Origin: Apostichopus californicus
Taxonomy: Eukaryota; Echinodermata; Holothuroidea; Aspidochirotida; Stichopodidae
NCBI GenBank assembly: GCA_020650975.1
Contig: JAIPMN010003080.1
Span: 1 to 21,703 of the forward strand
Direction of reading: 5' to 3'
DNA: 21,703 nt
In this document: positions 1-10,590 of the stretch, piece after piece
Layout of the letters: each line of letters opens with the position of its first letter
How positions within the stretch are numbered: position 1 is the stretch's first letter
Program-made: the position numbers and the translations under genes
The notes under the pieces: generated by a model
The model's database searches: none
Told to the model about the DNA's origin: nothing
What the model saw: only the letters and a program-made list of their open reading frames with translations

Positions 1-160
1 ATATGCTAACAATTGTTTTTAAGTTCTTGGTTTTGGATGCACCGTTTTGTAAACAATAAACTCAAAAATATGACGTAAACAGGTTGTAAATATGGTCTTC
101 AGTTGATATAGGTCATGATTGCTTTTCAAGGAAAACCAACACAACAAACTATAAAACAAT

Positions 161-330
161 AACCATCATCATTCATGGAATTTCAAGTTAAACCTGATTC
201 ATAGTTTAAGGAAGTACGTTCTCTGTGTGGATTCCCCAGTCGGTCATGGCACCTTAAGGTTGGGGTCATTCTTGGGTAGGTTTTGCATCATAACCTGTTG
301 GCAACCATCATTCCTGGAATTTCAAGTTTT
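161..330. repeat. imperfect direct repeat, period about 140 bp
   Basis: Two stretches starting AACCATCAT and containing GGAATTTCAAGTT lie near 161-188 and 302-330. The text between them, near 271 (TTGGGTAGGTTTTGCA), resembles text near 6242 (TTGGGTAGATTTTGCA). This suggests pieces of an old dispersed repeat family rather than a local tandem array. Confidence 0.4.
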
Positions 331-575
331 ATTTCAGTTTAAGAAGAGTTTAGGGAGGCTAAATTAGCCAGTCAGTCATGCCACACTAACACTGTCTTTG
401 TTATTGTGTTGTTGTATTGCATCAGTATGAGCAACCAAGAAACTGTAATATTACTCACATGAGATCAATGCAGTTATAGTTGATTAATTGTGTTGTAAAC
501 ATTTGGTTTCCCGAAAGGGAAAACCATGGACTCACTTTTAATGACCTTGCAAAATTGTGAGGGGCACCGCTGTTT

Positions 576-625
576 GCAAAGTCGGCAATGACTGTAATGT
601 AGACCGCAAAGTCGGCAATGACTGT
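576..625. repeat. two 20-bp direct copies, period 30 bp
   Basis: The 20-base string starting GCAAAGTCGGCAATG occurs exactly at 576-595 and again at 606-625, separated by ten bases. It is a short tandem duplication of about 30 bp. No function can be read from it. Confidence 0.8.
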
Positions 626-3313
626 TACGGCTAGATTTGTCCAACACATCAACATACAGAAAGTACTCAAAGCCGAAGATTTCGTTGTTTGGCAAGTCGA
701 CGAGAGAACGTTATTTCTCAGAAAGGTTGCTAAACTAAAATCGTAGGGTTTGCACACTGCTTGTCCATGTAAGAAAAAAACATTCAACAGGTAGAATAAA
801 ATTATCTAGGAATATTAAAATTGTTCCTTGGTACTATTAAATTAGTAAATGTTGATAATATAATGTAGTTAACATTTCTTTAAATGTTAAAATATGTTGT
901 GTCCATGTACCTTAAGCTTTGGATAGTACTATTAGTTGATAGGGGTCACGTAAGTTAGCTATAAATGAAGACAAAACTGGAAATATATCTATAACGAAAA
1001 TAACTGCTTGCACAGCAGAAGACGTATGAGAAACACATATTTTTGATGTATTCTGAAATTTGATGTATTCTGAAAGTTCTCAGTCGACTATTCAAAAATG
1101 TATATTACATGCCAACCTTACACATCACGAGTAGAACAACTGTGACAAATCTTATGAATTAATCAGGTCACACATCCAGATTTTATGCATGCTAAGTACT
1201 TCAACACCGCCCTCATTTCCTTTCGGGAAAACATTTCATACTGTAACTTTGATTAGCTAATGTTTCAACCAGAATAGAAAATTATCCTGCATTCCACAAA
1301 TTTATTGTAATGCTTGAACTTACCTATTTCTGGAATAAAACCTTCACCGACAAGTGAGAGCATGACAGACGTTCACCTAGGTTATCTTTCTTTAAATGAT
1401 GCCATATATAGTATCACCAAACTGGAGCAAAATCATCTATTGTACAAATTTTCAGCTATAGATAGTGAGGCACAGTTTAGCCCTATACTATAGAGATGAA
1501 GAGCTTTTTATAACTATTCCAAAACCAAGGGAAATTGCCCTGCTTTTATACTGCCACCTTCAGAACATCTATATCCTCATTGAAATATTTAACTACCTAA
1601 ATTTTAACTGCCTCCAATGGTTTAAAATTTCAAAGGACGATATTTTTGAACTTTTAGTATTAAATCAATCAACAAACTACTTTATACATATTTAATACTA
1701 GTTATGTTCACAGCATTGGTGGCATTGAACTTGAGCTCTACGTACTAGTTAAACGCATGAATATTGATCATGTTACATAATGGGTAACAATTATGTCAGA
1801 AAAATTTGCATGATAAGGCAACAAAATACCTCGTCAGAATTCTTTCAAAACCCTCTGAGTAGACAACTTGACATGCAAAGAATTAGGTAAATGACAGAGA
1901 GAGAGATACTTTATTTCCTGTTTGTGACACAGAAAGACCATCTGTTCACCACATAGATCACACTAATGCCTTCCCATTGGCTAATATACTGATAACAAAG
2001 AATAAACAGCAACTGGTACAAACACTTAACTTCTACAAAACAAAATACTTCAAAGCAATTTGAAGACTGCCAATTCACTGGGTAATCATCTCGATCGAGT
2101 GTATGGTGTAATGGCAAAGTCACGACACATACAGTAATGATACATTTCTCCTCCCCACCTCCCCCCACTAATAAAAAAGACTTTGTGCTACGGCACTGAA
2201 AATAAACTTTCAAGTGCAAAATGATATACCCAGGCCAGTTAATGTACAAACTATTCTTGATGCATCTGCTAAATCCAGAAGCACTGTTAAAGGGTGTGAA
2301 GACTCGCGCAAAAAGAAATGTCTAAAGCCGGTAATTTGACCTAGTTTCGAATGAGGTGTAACAGAAGCTTTAAACACCACCATCGATCCCAGAAAATACA
2401 CACACACAGCTTGCTACCGTCGGTAATTAGACACTAGTTTACAGTCAGTACATACAGCTGCGGTCAATACCCACAGCACAGTATACAAACGATACAGCAA
2501 TGGCCATCTCAGGTCCAGCTAAAGATAACAAGGTATCATGTTTCATTACTGTGTGCATTTTGTAGCGACACGAACAAAACGTCACTTGCAAGCAACAGAA
2601 AGTTAACTTTTTCAGATGGCCGCACGCGGTTTGGGGCGAGTCTTCAATGCCTTTAAATTTAGACAAATTGATGCTACAGTAGAAGAGTTTTCCACTGAGA
2701 TATATGGCACATGTATACAGTAAAGAACTACACAAATACACGTCCAAAGTGAGAGTATTGAAATGAATCATATCTAGTCAATCTTTAAACTTCACCTGTA
2801 GCCTGAATCAGTTTGATTCTTCATCTATTCGTCATGCATTATTTTTTACACATCTTACATAGAATAATTAACATAGGTCAGGTGGCTCAGGCCCACAATT
2901 TTAGCGAAATTATACACATGCATAAAAAATCTACTGGCTGAATTCAAGTTCCCATTTAGCTGAATAAGAGTACACGTCAGTCACTATACAGGATATATCA
3001 TGAGAACCAGGAATCTTTATGTTTGTTCTCATGGAAATAATGCAGATTCTTTGACTGACGATTGTTACTAGCTGACTTCGATATATATGTGTAAATCTTC
3101 TAAGTGTCTACTGCAGGCAGGTACAAGTAACTGCCTTTTTTTTCTACTGGCAAACAGCAAAATTCCACCGACATTTAGCCAGTTAAAAAGCCTGAATTTT
3201 GAGGCCTTTAAATTATTCAAACAGCAACAACCTGATGTACAGTAAATAGCCATGAGTGTTTATCAACTTTCTTGACGGTGAATAATTTAAATCTGTACAG
3301 ACACCTCCTATAG

Positions 3314-4139
3314 CTGGTGTTCTATCCACCAAACCTACACATTTACGTACATCCTACTGGTGTTCTATTCACCAAACCTACATATCTCCGTAAGTACTAC
3401 TGGTGTTCTATTCACCAAACCTACACATCTCTGTACATCCTACTGGTGTTCTATTCACCAAACCTACACATCTTTGTTTATCCTAATGGTGTTCTATTCA
3501 CCAAACCTACACATCTCTGTACATCCTACTGGTGTTCTATTCACCAAACCTACACATCTCTGTACATCCTACTGGTGTTCTATTCATCAAACCTACACAT
3601 CTCGGTACATCCTAATGGTGTTCTATTCACCAAACATGCACATCTCTGTACGTCCTAATGGAGTTCTATTCACCAAACCTACACATCTCTGTACATCCTA
3701 AAGGTGTTCTGGTCACCAAACCTACACATCTCCGTACATCCTAATGGTGTTCTACTCACCAAACCTACACACTTCCGTACATCCTAATGGTGTTCTATTC
3801 ACCAAACCTACACATCTGGGTACGTTGTAATGGTGTTCTATTCACCAAACCTACACATCTGGGTACGTCCTAATGGTGCTCTATTCACCAAACCTACACA
3901 TCGCCGTACATCCTACTGGTGTTCTATTCACCAAACCTACACATCTCCGTACGTCCTACTGGTGTTCTATTCACCAAACCTACACATCTCCGTACATCCT
4001 AATGGTGTTCTATTCACCAAACCTACACATCTCCGTACGTCCTAATGGAGTTCGTTTCACCAAACCTACACATATCAGTACATGATCATATATGCTGGTG
4101 TTCTATTCACCAAACCTGCACCACGCCGTACGTCCTACA
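3314..4139. repeat. 43-bp minisatellite, about 19 copies
   Basis: Units begin with TGGTGTTCTATTCACCAAAC and recur every 43 bases (GGTGTTC at 3316, 3359, 3402, 3445 and so on to 4047). A last unit is shifted by a 6-bp insertion to 4096. Copies differ at a few positions, such as CATCCTAC versus CATCCTAA, CTCTG versus CTCCG, and GGTG versus GGAG. The strand is biased: a typical unit has about 15 C and 4 G. Each unit contains TGGTG-TTCTATT-CACCA, which can form a 5-bp hairpin. Long open frames across it arise because 43 is not a multiple of three and the unit lacks stops in several frames; I do not regard them as genes. It lies in what is probably CAPS intron 1. Confidence 0.97.
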
Positions 4140-4764
4140 TATACACTTACTGGTCATACTGTAGCTGTTTTGGTACCTTTTTTAGGACAACTTAAATTTG
4201 CAATTGAGACAACCAGAATGTATAAGGCCTAGTTGCCTGTGGGACAACCAGAAAAATCCTTAACAGAAGTCTGTTCAATGATAACTCACTATCAGTTATA
4301 TCAATTCATACCATCCAAATAACATTTAGAAGAAAACGTAATCCAAATGAAATCCGATATAATTTTGTCTTTTTTTCCTCATATTTTTCTCATTGATAAA
4401 TTTGATGAGTTCTATGAATATTAATAAGCTTTTCCTATATCAATTCAAATCAATAATAGGATAGACCACGTATTTTATTTTGTTTTCATTTGACGGAAAG
4501 CCAGGAAGGTCGTCTGCAGAGTAGGGCAGACAGTCACTTCTCTGCAGAATCAATTTGTGAAGCAAGCAGCCGAGCATGCTGATGCTTAAGAAAACTGCCA
4601 TTGGTGTTCAAGCAAACCACCAGAGAACACTTCATATTTAACAAATATTTCGTTTTATAATTCGTTATGAATTTATCCTCAAATATTTTGTTGTATCAAT
4701 CAAGTGTTAAAATTGTAAAAAAATTGTAAAAATCAAGTGTACAAATCAAGTGTAAAAGTTCACA
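4140..4764. other. non-coding, AT-rich, nothing recognised
   Basis: No exon-like or RNA-like signal was seen. Short strings such as CAAGTGTA recur near 4700-4760, but they form no clear array. Confidence 0.5.
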
Positions 4765-4921
4765 AGACAAAAATAAATAAATAAATAAATTGTTAACTCA
4801 ATAAATACATAAATCAAAATTATATAAATAAATCAAAAATAAATTAAAAAAGAATTGAATTTATGAATTAAAGAATGAAAACTAAATGAATGAATGAATA
4901 AATAAATAAATGAATAAATTA
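4765..4921. repeat. AAAT/GAAT microsatellite-like tract
   Basis: The stretch is dominated by AAAT and GAAT steps, with runs of AAATAAATAAAT near 4772 and GAATGAATAAATAAAT near 4890. The centre is degraded. It looks like a mutated tetranucleotide tract with almost no G or C. Confidence 0.85.
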
Positions 4922-4956
4922 CCATGTTTGAACATTCACATGTAAATAAAACTTAC

Positions 4957-5031
4957 CTGTCCCAACACAATGAGGGTCTTGGGGAAGTGGAGTGTGAGAG
5001 CCACATCACAGATCTGCTTATAATGACAGTA
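4957..5031 (-). other. exon-like segment of unknown status
   Basis: On the minus strand this 75-nt segment has an AG acceptor just before it (CTACTAGCAG) and a GGACAG|GTAAGT donor after it. It is open for 25 codons in phase 0 at both borders and contains ICDVALTLHFPKTLIVLGQ. Local GC is higher than in the flanks. The phase would fit the phase-0 end of the CAPS exon to its right, but the peptide does not match any CAPS sequence I know. A second acceptor inside, before ATCTGTGATG, would give 19 codons. It could be a rare exon, a stray exon of another gene, or chance. Confidence 0.15.
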
Positions 5032-5374
5032 CTGCTAGTAGCGTTACCATGGCTACCTACGCTATTCACATGTATTTTGTCATTTCAAGCAACCAGACGG
5101 ACGCAGACTACTGTCTATGTAGACCTGTTTCATTAAATATATTATAGGGGCCCTTAGTTACCAAATTTGTTAGTTCACAGCAGTATGGATGACAGTTTTT
5201 AATGGATGATGCAATTTTATGAATTCAGCTGGTCGTGCATGAAAATTCAGAGAAATGATGCTGTGTACTGGTCACCAGACATATGCTCAAGTTACATATA
5301 AGCTTCATGTACTGGTTTATAACAGCAGTGCTAATTGTAAGTAAAGGTTAGCAATGTTTGCTAAACGTAATACA

Positions 5375-5620
5375 TAATATTAATAATAAATTACATTTAT
5401 ATAGCGCTTAATACAGCGTTTCAAAGCGCTTTACAAAGTAGGAATGAGACAAAGGAAACCAAGGAAAAAAAGAAACTAGGAATCAAACAGGAAATGTTTT
5501 AAGTTGTCTCTTGGAAATACAAAAGGAGGGAGAGTCACAAATAAACCCACTCCCTTATTTGAGAGAGTCTCGAGTCAGTAATGCATAGAAAGTCTTGTCT
5601 TCTAAAGTAACTACATGGTG
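5375..5620. repeat. dispersed repeat with TATATAGCGCTT motif
   Basis: An AATAATAATAAA lead-in is followed by ACATTTATATAGCGCTTAA and then AAAGCGCTTTACAAAG. From general knowledge, this TATATAGCGC...AAGCGCTTTACA pattern is a frequent dispersed repeat in marine invertebrate genomes. The following 150 bases, including TTAAGTTGTCTCTTGG and GGAGGGAGAGTC, resemble the usual body of such copies. The borders are approximate. Confidence 0.6.
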
Positions 5621-6160
5621 TCCCTAGCTCTCCAAAGGAACTCTCTAAACATGTGCTTTCTTTTTAGACTTTTAAGCTTCGCAACTAACGTAGAAGCATA
5701 GAATATAGAACCATTTACCTTAATTAGCAGATCGTACTTGCCTGGTTAGAAAGTGCAAGAGATATGAATCACTTTACAATATAATCAAGTTCCTGTTCTT
5801 TCGCTCTGTATTTAATTTCTTTTTGTTTTCGTGTGACCATGTGTCACATGCATTTTTGAAATCGATAAAGGTATCAGTAGGCTTCAAGAATCAAGTTAAC
5901 CAGCACACACACAACAAAGACAGTGTGAAATCCATATATTCAAAATGAAATGCATTATGTGGACACGCCAATGACAAGGGAATTGAGAAGTTAAAAATTG
6001 GAAACAAATTTGTGGAGACATTGTGTATCTATATAAGTACTGCTAGTTTGAAAGCCACTGAAATATGTTTATTTACTAATATATTTCCTACTTGTAAGAA
6101 GAAAGTACTGAACCCATAGAGTTGCAGATCTCATCTCCATGACTGCAACAGTATGTCATC
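5621..6160. other. non-coding, nothing recognised
   Basis: No gene, RNA or clear repeat was recognised. The stretch is AT-rich, with stop codons in all frames. Confidence 0.45.
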
Positions 6161-6700
6161 ACCTCAGAGTTAAACCATCATACACCCACCAAGTTTGAAA
6201 GTACATGAACTAATATGTTAAGTTTCATTTTAATCATTCAATTTGGGTAGATTTTGCAACATACCTGTTAGAACCTTTGAGAATAATTCCTTAAGTGGGT
6301 ATATATAACACTTTCAGCCATTGTGTTGCCAGATGGCATCATGTACATAATACCAGAAAGAACAGTTTCTAATTTTTAGGGCACTTGACCTCTGACCGTC
6401 TGATTTCATCCCTCATGGGAGTTCAACAGACCACACCCTTGAAAATATGCACAAATATACAAGTTTGAAGACATCAGGCATCAGATGCAATGTCACAATA
6501 ATCTGCAAAACTGTGACCAAGTTTGACCTTTGGCTTCCATTGACCATTTGACGTTTGACATTTCATGTTCATTAATGGGGGGTCATAATGTTCATTGAAA
6601 TTTCTGACTACCCACATGGGAGTAATGGTTTGGGTCCTTTTATCATTTGACATGCTGGTAATGCCAGCCACAAACTTAGTTTTCATCATTCTGTCACAGA
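6161..6700. repeat. possible old dispersed repeat with TTTGACC motifs
   Basis: The stretch has repeated short motifs typical of an old interspersed repeat: ACTTGACCTCTGACC near 6385, AAGTTTGACCTTTGG near 6520, TTTGACGTTTGACATTTCATG near 6547, and CACCAAGTTTGAAAGTACATG near 6187. The text TTGGGTAGATTTTGCA near 6242 is nearly repeated at about 272. Phrases like CCAAGTTTGAA and TGACCTTTGACC are common in dispersed repeats of marine invertebrates. The 71-codon open frame on the minus strand (6474-6689) is likely chance. Confidence 0.35.
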
Positions 6701-6798
6701 TGGATGGGAAATGATATATGAATACTTTAAAAGGGGGATATGTTTGCTTTAGATACTGAAAACAAAAGGTGACTTCTCCAGTTCTAACATAAACTCAC

Positions 6799-7479
6799 CT
6801 GCTTACGTGGATCCTCTTCTCCTCTATATATAGCATCAAATTTAGCCATCCATGAACTTAGAACCGTTTCCTTGCTAAGACCATCTATCTCTGGAAGGCT
6901 GCGAACTCTTTTCTCCACGTTACTCTTGAATACTTCCCTGAAATCTGTCGATGAGCAGCCCCCACTGAGGACCATCTTAAGGACACGGTCGCTTTTAAGG
7001 AATACTTCGTAGTAGCTCTGGACTGCATTGCAGAATGCCTCGTCCGCTACTATTTGAGTTTCTCCGTTGATGAAGGCTTGAAAACGTTCCTTGATAGTTT
7101 GCAGTTGCTGTTTGACTACTTTCGTTTGCCTGCGAGCCATGTCGGTAGGCTGCTTGGCATTAAATGGATAGGCAATGCATCTCATGACAAAAACATATAA
7201 CTGCAATCTCTTCTTGTGGTCTTCTTCCTCCTTCTCCAGCCTCTCTGCCTCCTCTCGTTCTTTCTCGCTGATAAGGGAAGGACTCGGACTAGCGGGGCGG
7301 GCACTGGCTATGGAAGCACGATGAACTGACCCGCTGCCACTTAGCGGGCCGCTTGTTTGAAGACTGTCATTGCTGGATCCCGGTCCACCTGCCTGGCTCG
7401 GGACAGACAGGCTGTCGGAGTTTTCTTCCCAGGTATCATTCTCCGATGAGCTCTCCTCGGATGATGATGGATCCAACAT
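6799..7479 (-). CDS. CADPS: calcium-dependent secretion activator (CAPS/UNC-31), first coding exon
   Basis: This exon encodes the first 227 residues of a CAPS protein, a cytosolic factor that primes dense-core vesicles for calcium-triggered fusion in neurons and endocrine cells. The start is secure: the MLDPSSSEE opening matches vertebrate CADPS. Residues 1-45 are acidic and Ser-rich, and 45-70 are low-complexity Ser/Gly/Pro. Residues 71-92 form a charged, probably coiled-coil stretch ([15 protein letters not shown]). Then come the family blocks [20 protein letters not shown] (95-114), [10 protein letters not shown] near 134, [15 protein letters not shown] near 152, and [17 protein letters not shown] near the end. 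Coding stops in phase 0 at CAG|GTGAGT (donor GT at 6798-6797). Full-length relatives have about 1,300 residues, so the C2, PH and MUN regions must lie leftward outside the window. No frameshift or stop is seen. Invertebrates usually have one CAPS gene, so the vertebrate CADPS/CADPS2 split may not apply. Confidence 0.97.
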
Positions 7480-7496
7480 TTTAAATGTCTCAAATT

Positions 7497-7514
7497 CTGA
7501 AATCAGAATGGAAA
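7497..7514 (-). other. possible 3' splice site in the CAPS 5' UTR
   Basis: On the minus strand, TTCCATTCTGATTTCAG ends at 7497, which is 17 bases before the CAPS start codon (AATTTGAGACATTTAAA precedes ATG). The pyrimidine content and CAG end would suit a splice acceptor, implying an upstream non-coding exon. Equally, the exon could run through and this could be chance. Confidence 0.3.
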
Positions 7515-8756
7515 ATCACGTCACAGAGAAAAAGTTGGTACTGCGACTGACCGAGACAGAAAAAAAACAATGCTTCAGTATAATATCACATTTTAATCTT
7601 TCTCACCATTTTCTATCTGGTTAGAAATTACACGAAATCTCACATAATGCAAACCAGTCTCTTTCTTGCACCATGATTGAAAACTTCTAGTTACTAGTCT
7701 GGTTACTTTACTAAGGCTTTATCATTCATATAGTCCCCAAATACATTTATTAGCACACAGTACAGGACATACCTTTTTTTAAGACAACTTTAAATGACCT
7801 ATCTTTCTTAATTCTTTAACAAGCATTTAACTTCCACCATCAAAAAATCTGACAATGTTTTGTGTGCTAAGAAGCTCACATGATACTGCAAACAGAAGAA
7901 CATGAAATATTACATGGTAAATCTTATGCAAGAGTTCAAAGTTCATTCACCATGAAAGATGAATGGAACAAAGTGTCTCTAGAAGACATAGATCTTGCTT
8001 TAAAAGATTGAATAAAATGTGAACATATGGAAGAGAACTTGCAAAATTGTCAACTTTGACTCAGTTTTGTACAGTAGTTTAAACACTTTGTGCATTTATC
8101 ATAAATGGTTTTCTTGCTTGGTAGATAATAATGTTGCCATTCCTACAAACAACATAGTTTTTTTGGTTCTTCGACCAATATTGATGAAACCTGTTTATTA
8201 AATTAAAGGTGCTATAACTCATGAGCAAATGGCCGGGCGGCCTTTGGATTAGAGATACTGTATGTACTAGCCTATCATGTGCAATCTTAAAATTAGATGT
8301 ATCCCTTAAAATGTAACATTGACTAGGTTAAGTTACCCATGATGTAGGCGAAATCTACGACCTGTAACTTTAGGTATGCACAAAAAAAGGCAGTCTAAGT
8401 TAGGCTTACACATTGGTGTTGCTTTAGTATGCAGCAAAATACATGGAAGAGAAGTATTTTCAATTTGTACACAGGCTTAAAAATCTTTAGGCTAGGCCAA
8501 AGGCAGTGTCCTTGCTCAGATGGCAACTATGCCTAAGATGCCAAGGGAATCTTTTTAAGGTCTTGTCATAATGTGCAGTAGCCTGTTGAAATATTCGAAG
8601 TCCAACTGGAGACTCCTTTGTGAATTTGTTGGCTACGATGAGTAAGGAATTGTGTTAGGTGTTGTCAGAAGGCCCACCAAAATAGTTTAAGTTTGGAGGG
8701 GTCACCAAGCTTAGTGGATCTGCTGGCTATGATGCCAAGTGAAGTTTAAACTTGAA
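7515..8756. other. upstream flank of CAPS, no gene recognised
   Basis: This stretch lies upstream of the CAPS start codon. It should contain 5' UTR, promoter or a 5' intron, but no TATA box, CpG island or exon pair can be fixed by eye. Short open frames at 7370-7624 and 8019-8201 show no family likeness; the first overlaps the CAPS exon in antisense. Confidence 0.4.
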
Positions 8757-9096
8757 GGTTTACAGTCTTGTTCAAGGCCAAGGCCCTCTCACACGACTTT
8801 ACAACTTCACCCTGGTCATTGGCAACTTGTCACACCCACACACCAAAGTGTTCACAATTCAATCAATCTCTCCTGGGGCACCACATCCACGTGTCCCCCA
8901 TGGTACTTCCCATTGGGTGCAGCCACAAACCGACGCACACAACTATATTTACAAGCACTTCCTAAGTCCCTTAGTGAAGAGAGGCAATCAAGATAAAGTG
9001 CCTTGCCCAAGAACACAATGCAATGACCTGGCCAGGACTCGAACCTGCAATCCTCAGATCACAAGTCCACTGCCTTAACCGCTTGACCATAATTGG
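8757..9096 (-). mobile_element. tRNA-derived SINE-like repeat
   Basis: On the minus strand the head reads TGGTCAAGCGG (9089-9079), which fits the Pol III A box TRGYNNARNGG. About 35 bases later comes GGTTCGAGTCC (9045-9035), which fits the B box GGTTCGANTCC. The text between, with a CTTGTGA loop flanked by a weak stem, resembles an anticodon arm, possibly of threonine type (TGT). The following CTTGGGCAAGGCACTTTATC is the usual continuation of tRNA-like SINE heads in marine invertebrates. The body runs toward lower coordinates; its 3' end near 8757 is a guess and no clear A-tail or target duplication was seen. It is not a working tRNA gene, because the acceptor stem is not formed. The open frames here are not coding. 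Confidence 0.7.
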
Positions 9097-10528
9097 TTGA
9101 ATACATCTGAAGTTCGAAGGGAGTCAGACTGTCAGAGTAGCTATAGCTGCATAGTGTGTTGACAATAGACTCTTTTCTTGTGCAGCCAGCTATGAAAGAT
9201 GAGCTGAATACTAGTTGCATTACATTCTGCAATTTTGTCGGTATATGATATGCTAGTACTGACAAGAACTATCATTTAGATATTAAGAAAAAGGATCCGA
9301 ATACTGTAATTAGCTGACTTCATGGGTAATGTTGCATGTTGTGTTTTAATATGGTAACAAGTTGGCAATCAACAATAGCCTATAGCCTAGTAACGTTAAT
9401 GTTAGGCTTGGCTAACGTTGACATCTTGATAATGTACAAATTATGAATGATCTTAAGGCCTAGCCCTAACTGAGATTAGGGTAGTCTAAGCTTCTATCTT
9501 AAAATATCACTTACAAATATGTAAAACAACATTGATACTGCATACAAATGAAACTTCCTGCAACCAACCTGGCTACGTTCACAAATTAATTCCAGTTACT
9601 TCCAAGTCACGTAAATTTAACGTTTATCTCTCTAGCTCCCGTTTGCGTACATGTAAATGCAATGCATGCAGACGATTTCTTGAATCAACACAGCCAGTAC
9701 ACAGTGCAGAATCCAATGGAGCGAAGTGTTTCGTTATCACTTGTATTAACGTTAGACGTCATCGACATAATCATTATGGTTTTACCAAAACGGGAAGGTT
9801 TAAACATTAAAAAGAAAACATAAAATGCAGACAAGTGAAAATGTATGATGCACTATTTACCGAATTACTGCTTTGTTGTTCATAATATGGTCCATATAAC
9901 TGTTCCTCGTATCGCAGATCAAACATTACCGACAATCCTTGTTTTGCAGACAGGGAAGATTTAATATTTTTAGATGGCACTATTTATGTTTAGTTCATTT
10001 AAAATTTCCCGCGGTTCTAAAAGACGCGTTTAAATCTCGTAAGTTCTTCAAACATTTAGGAAGTGGGACTTTATGTAGGAGAACTAGGGCGACGGGAACC
10101 CACTTGACTGTTGGAGGATCATTTTCCATTCATTGGCTAAATTACAAATAAAATGTATCATAAATGATGAAGACAAATGTCAAGTAATTACTGAAGGCGT
10201 CGATTATGCTATGTGCACTGAACTGTGTGGCTTTTGTGAAGTACGAAAGCTACGTCACTTTCAAAATTGTACACCACACGATTGCATTACTGAGAACACA
10301 CACATGGATACATAAATAGTAGAAATGGGACGAAGGGGGTGTGGGAGGTTAAAAATACGTCTCTATGCTCGGTTGCAATAATCATACACAGTTCTTAAGA
10401 AACTGCTCATGATGTAAAAATATTTTAGTTAGCGTGAGTTCCATCAATGTAATAAATGAAGTAATTATTTGGATATCGGTCAGACTGTTTAATTCTTAAC
10501 TCTGAATTTAAAGAAATAGGCTTGTGAT
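9097..10528. other. non-coding, no gene recognised
   Basis: No exon could be supported. Two open frames on the plus strand (9532-9810, 9939-10151) have no recognisable motif. CpG is slightly more frequent near 9600-9780 than in the flanks, which might mark a promoter or an old element. Stretches near 9370-9480 are rich in TAGGCCTA-, CCTAG- and AACGTT-like words. Confidence 0.4.
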
Positions 10529-10590
10529 CAGTGGCGTCGCCAGACATTTCAACCTGGGAGGGGTTGGGGGGGGGGGGCACAACACTTAAT
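10529..10590 (+). mobile_element. possible DNA-transposon end with poly-G
   Basis: CAGTGGCGTCGCCAG starts at 10529 and is followed by a run of G beginning near 10559. Ends of the form CAGTGGCGTAGCCAG...GGGGGG are frequent in non-autonomous DNA elements of many invertebrates (general knowledge). I could not find the opposite end or a target duplication, so the element's extent is unknown. Confidence 0.35.

Larger units (their letters stand above)
1..3313. other. non-coding stretch, probable CAPS intron 1 (left part)
   Basis: No exon or RNA gene could be supported on either strand. The open frames here are short, start at random ATGs and show no family likeness or paired splice sites. The base composition is AT-rich and even. 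Small local repeats are listed separately (161-330, 576-625), plus a 17-bp tandem doublet near 1043-1076 (TTTGATGTATTCTGAAA twice). Because a CAPS first exon points into this region from 6799, the stretch is most simply read as intron. I looked on the minus strand for the next CAPS exon and did not find it. Confidence 0.55.

Noticed and set aside
455..787. Minus-strand open frame of 110 codons
   Set aside because: It spans the 30-bp direct repeat, has biased composition and no known motif, and lies in a probable intron.
3317..4085. Long overlapping open frames of 70-113 codons with repeated TGVLFTKPTHL-type text
   Set aside because: They are translations of the 43-bp minisatellite in rotating frames. 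Several frames are open at once, there is no start context or splice site, and the same peptide appears in overlapping frames.
5043..5056. RFX X-box-like site (GTTACCATGGCTAC)
   Set aside because: It is one base off the consensus and there is no promoter evidence beside it. Sites this close are expected by chance in a large intron.
7370..7624. Plus-strand open frame of 84 codons
   Set aside because: It overlaps the CAPS exon in antisense and is a shadow of its GC-richer sequence.
8739..9078. Three overlapping plus-strand open frames
   Set aside because: They lie in the antisense of the SINE-like repeat and have no protein family likeness.
9035..9089. A tRNA gene on the minus strand
   Set aside because: A and B boxes are present, but no acceptor stem or proper anticodon stem closes. 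The text continues into a SINE-type body.
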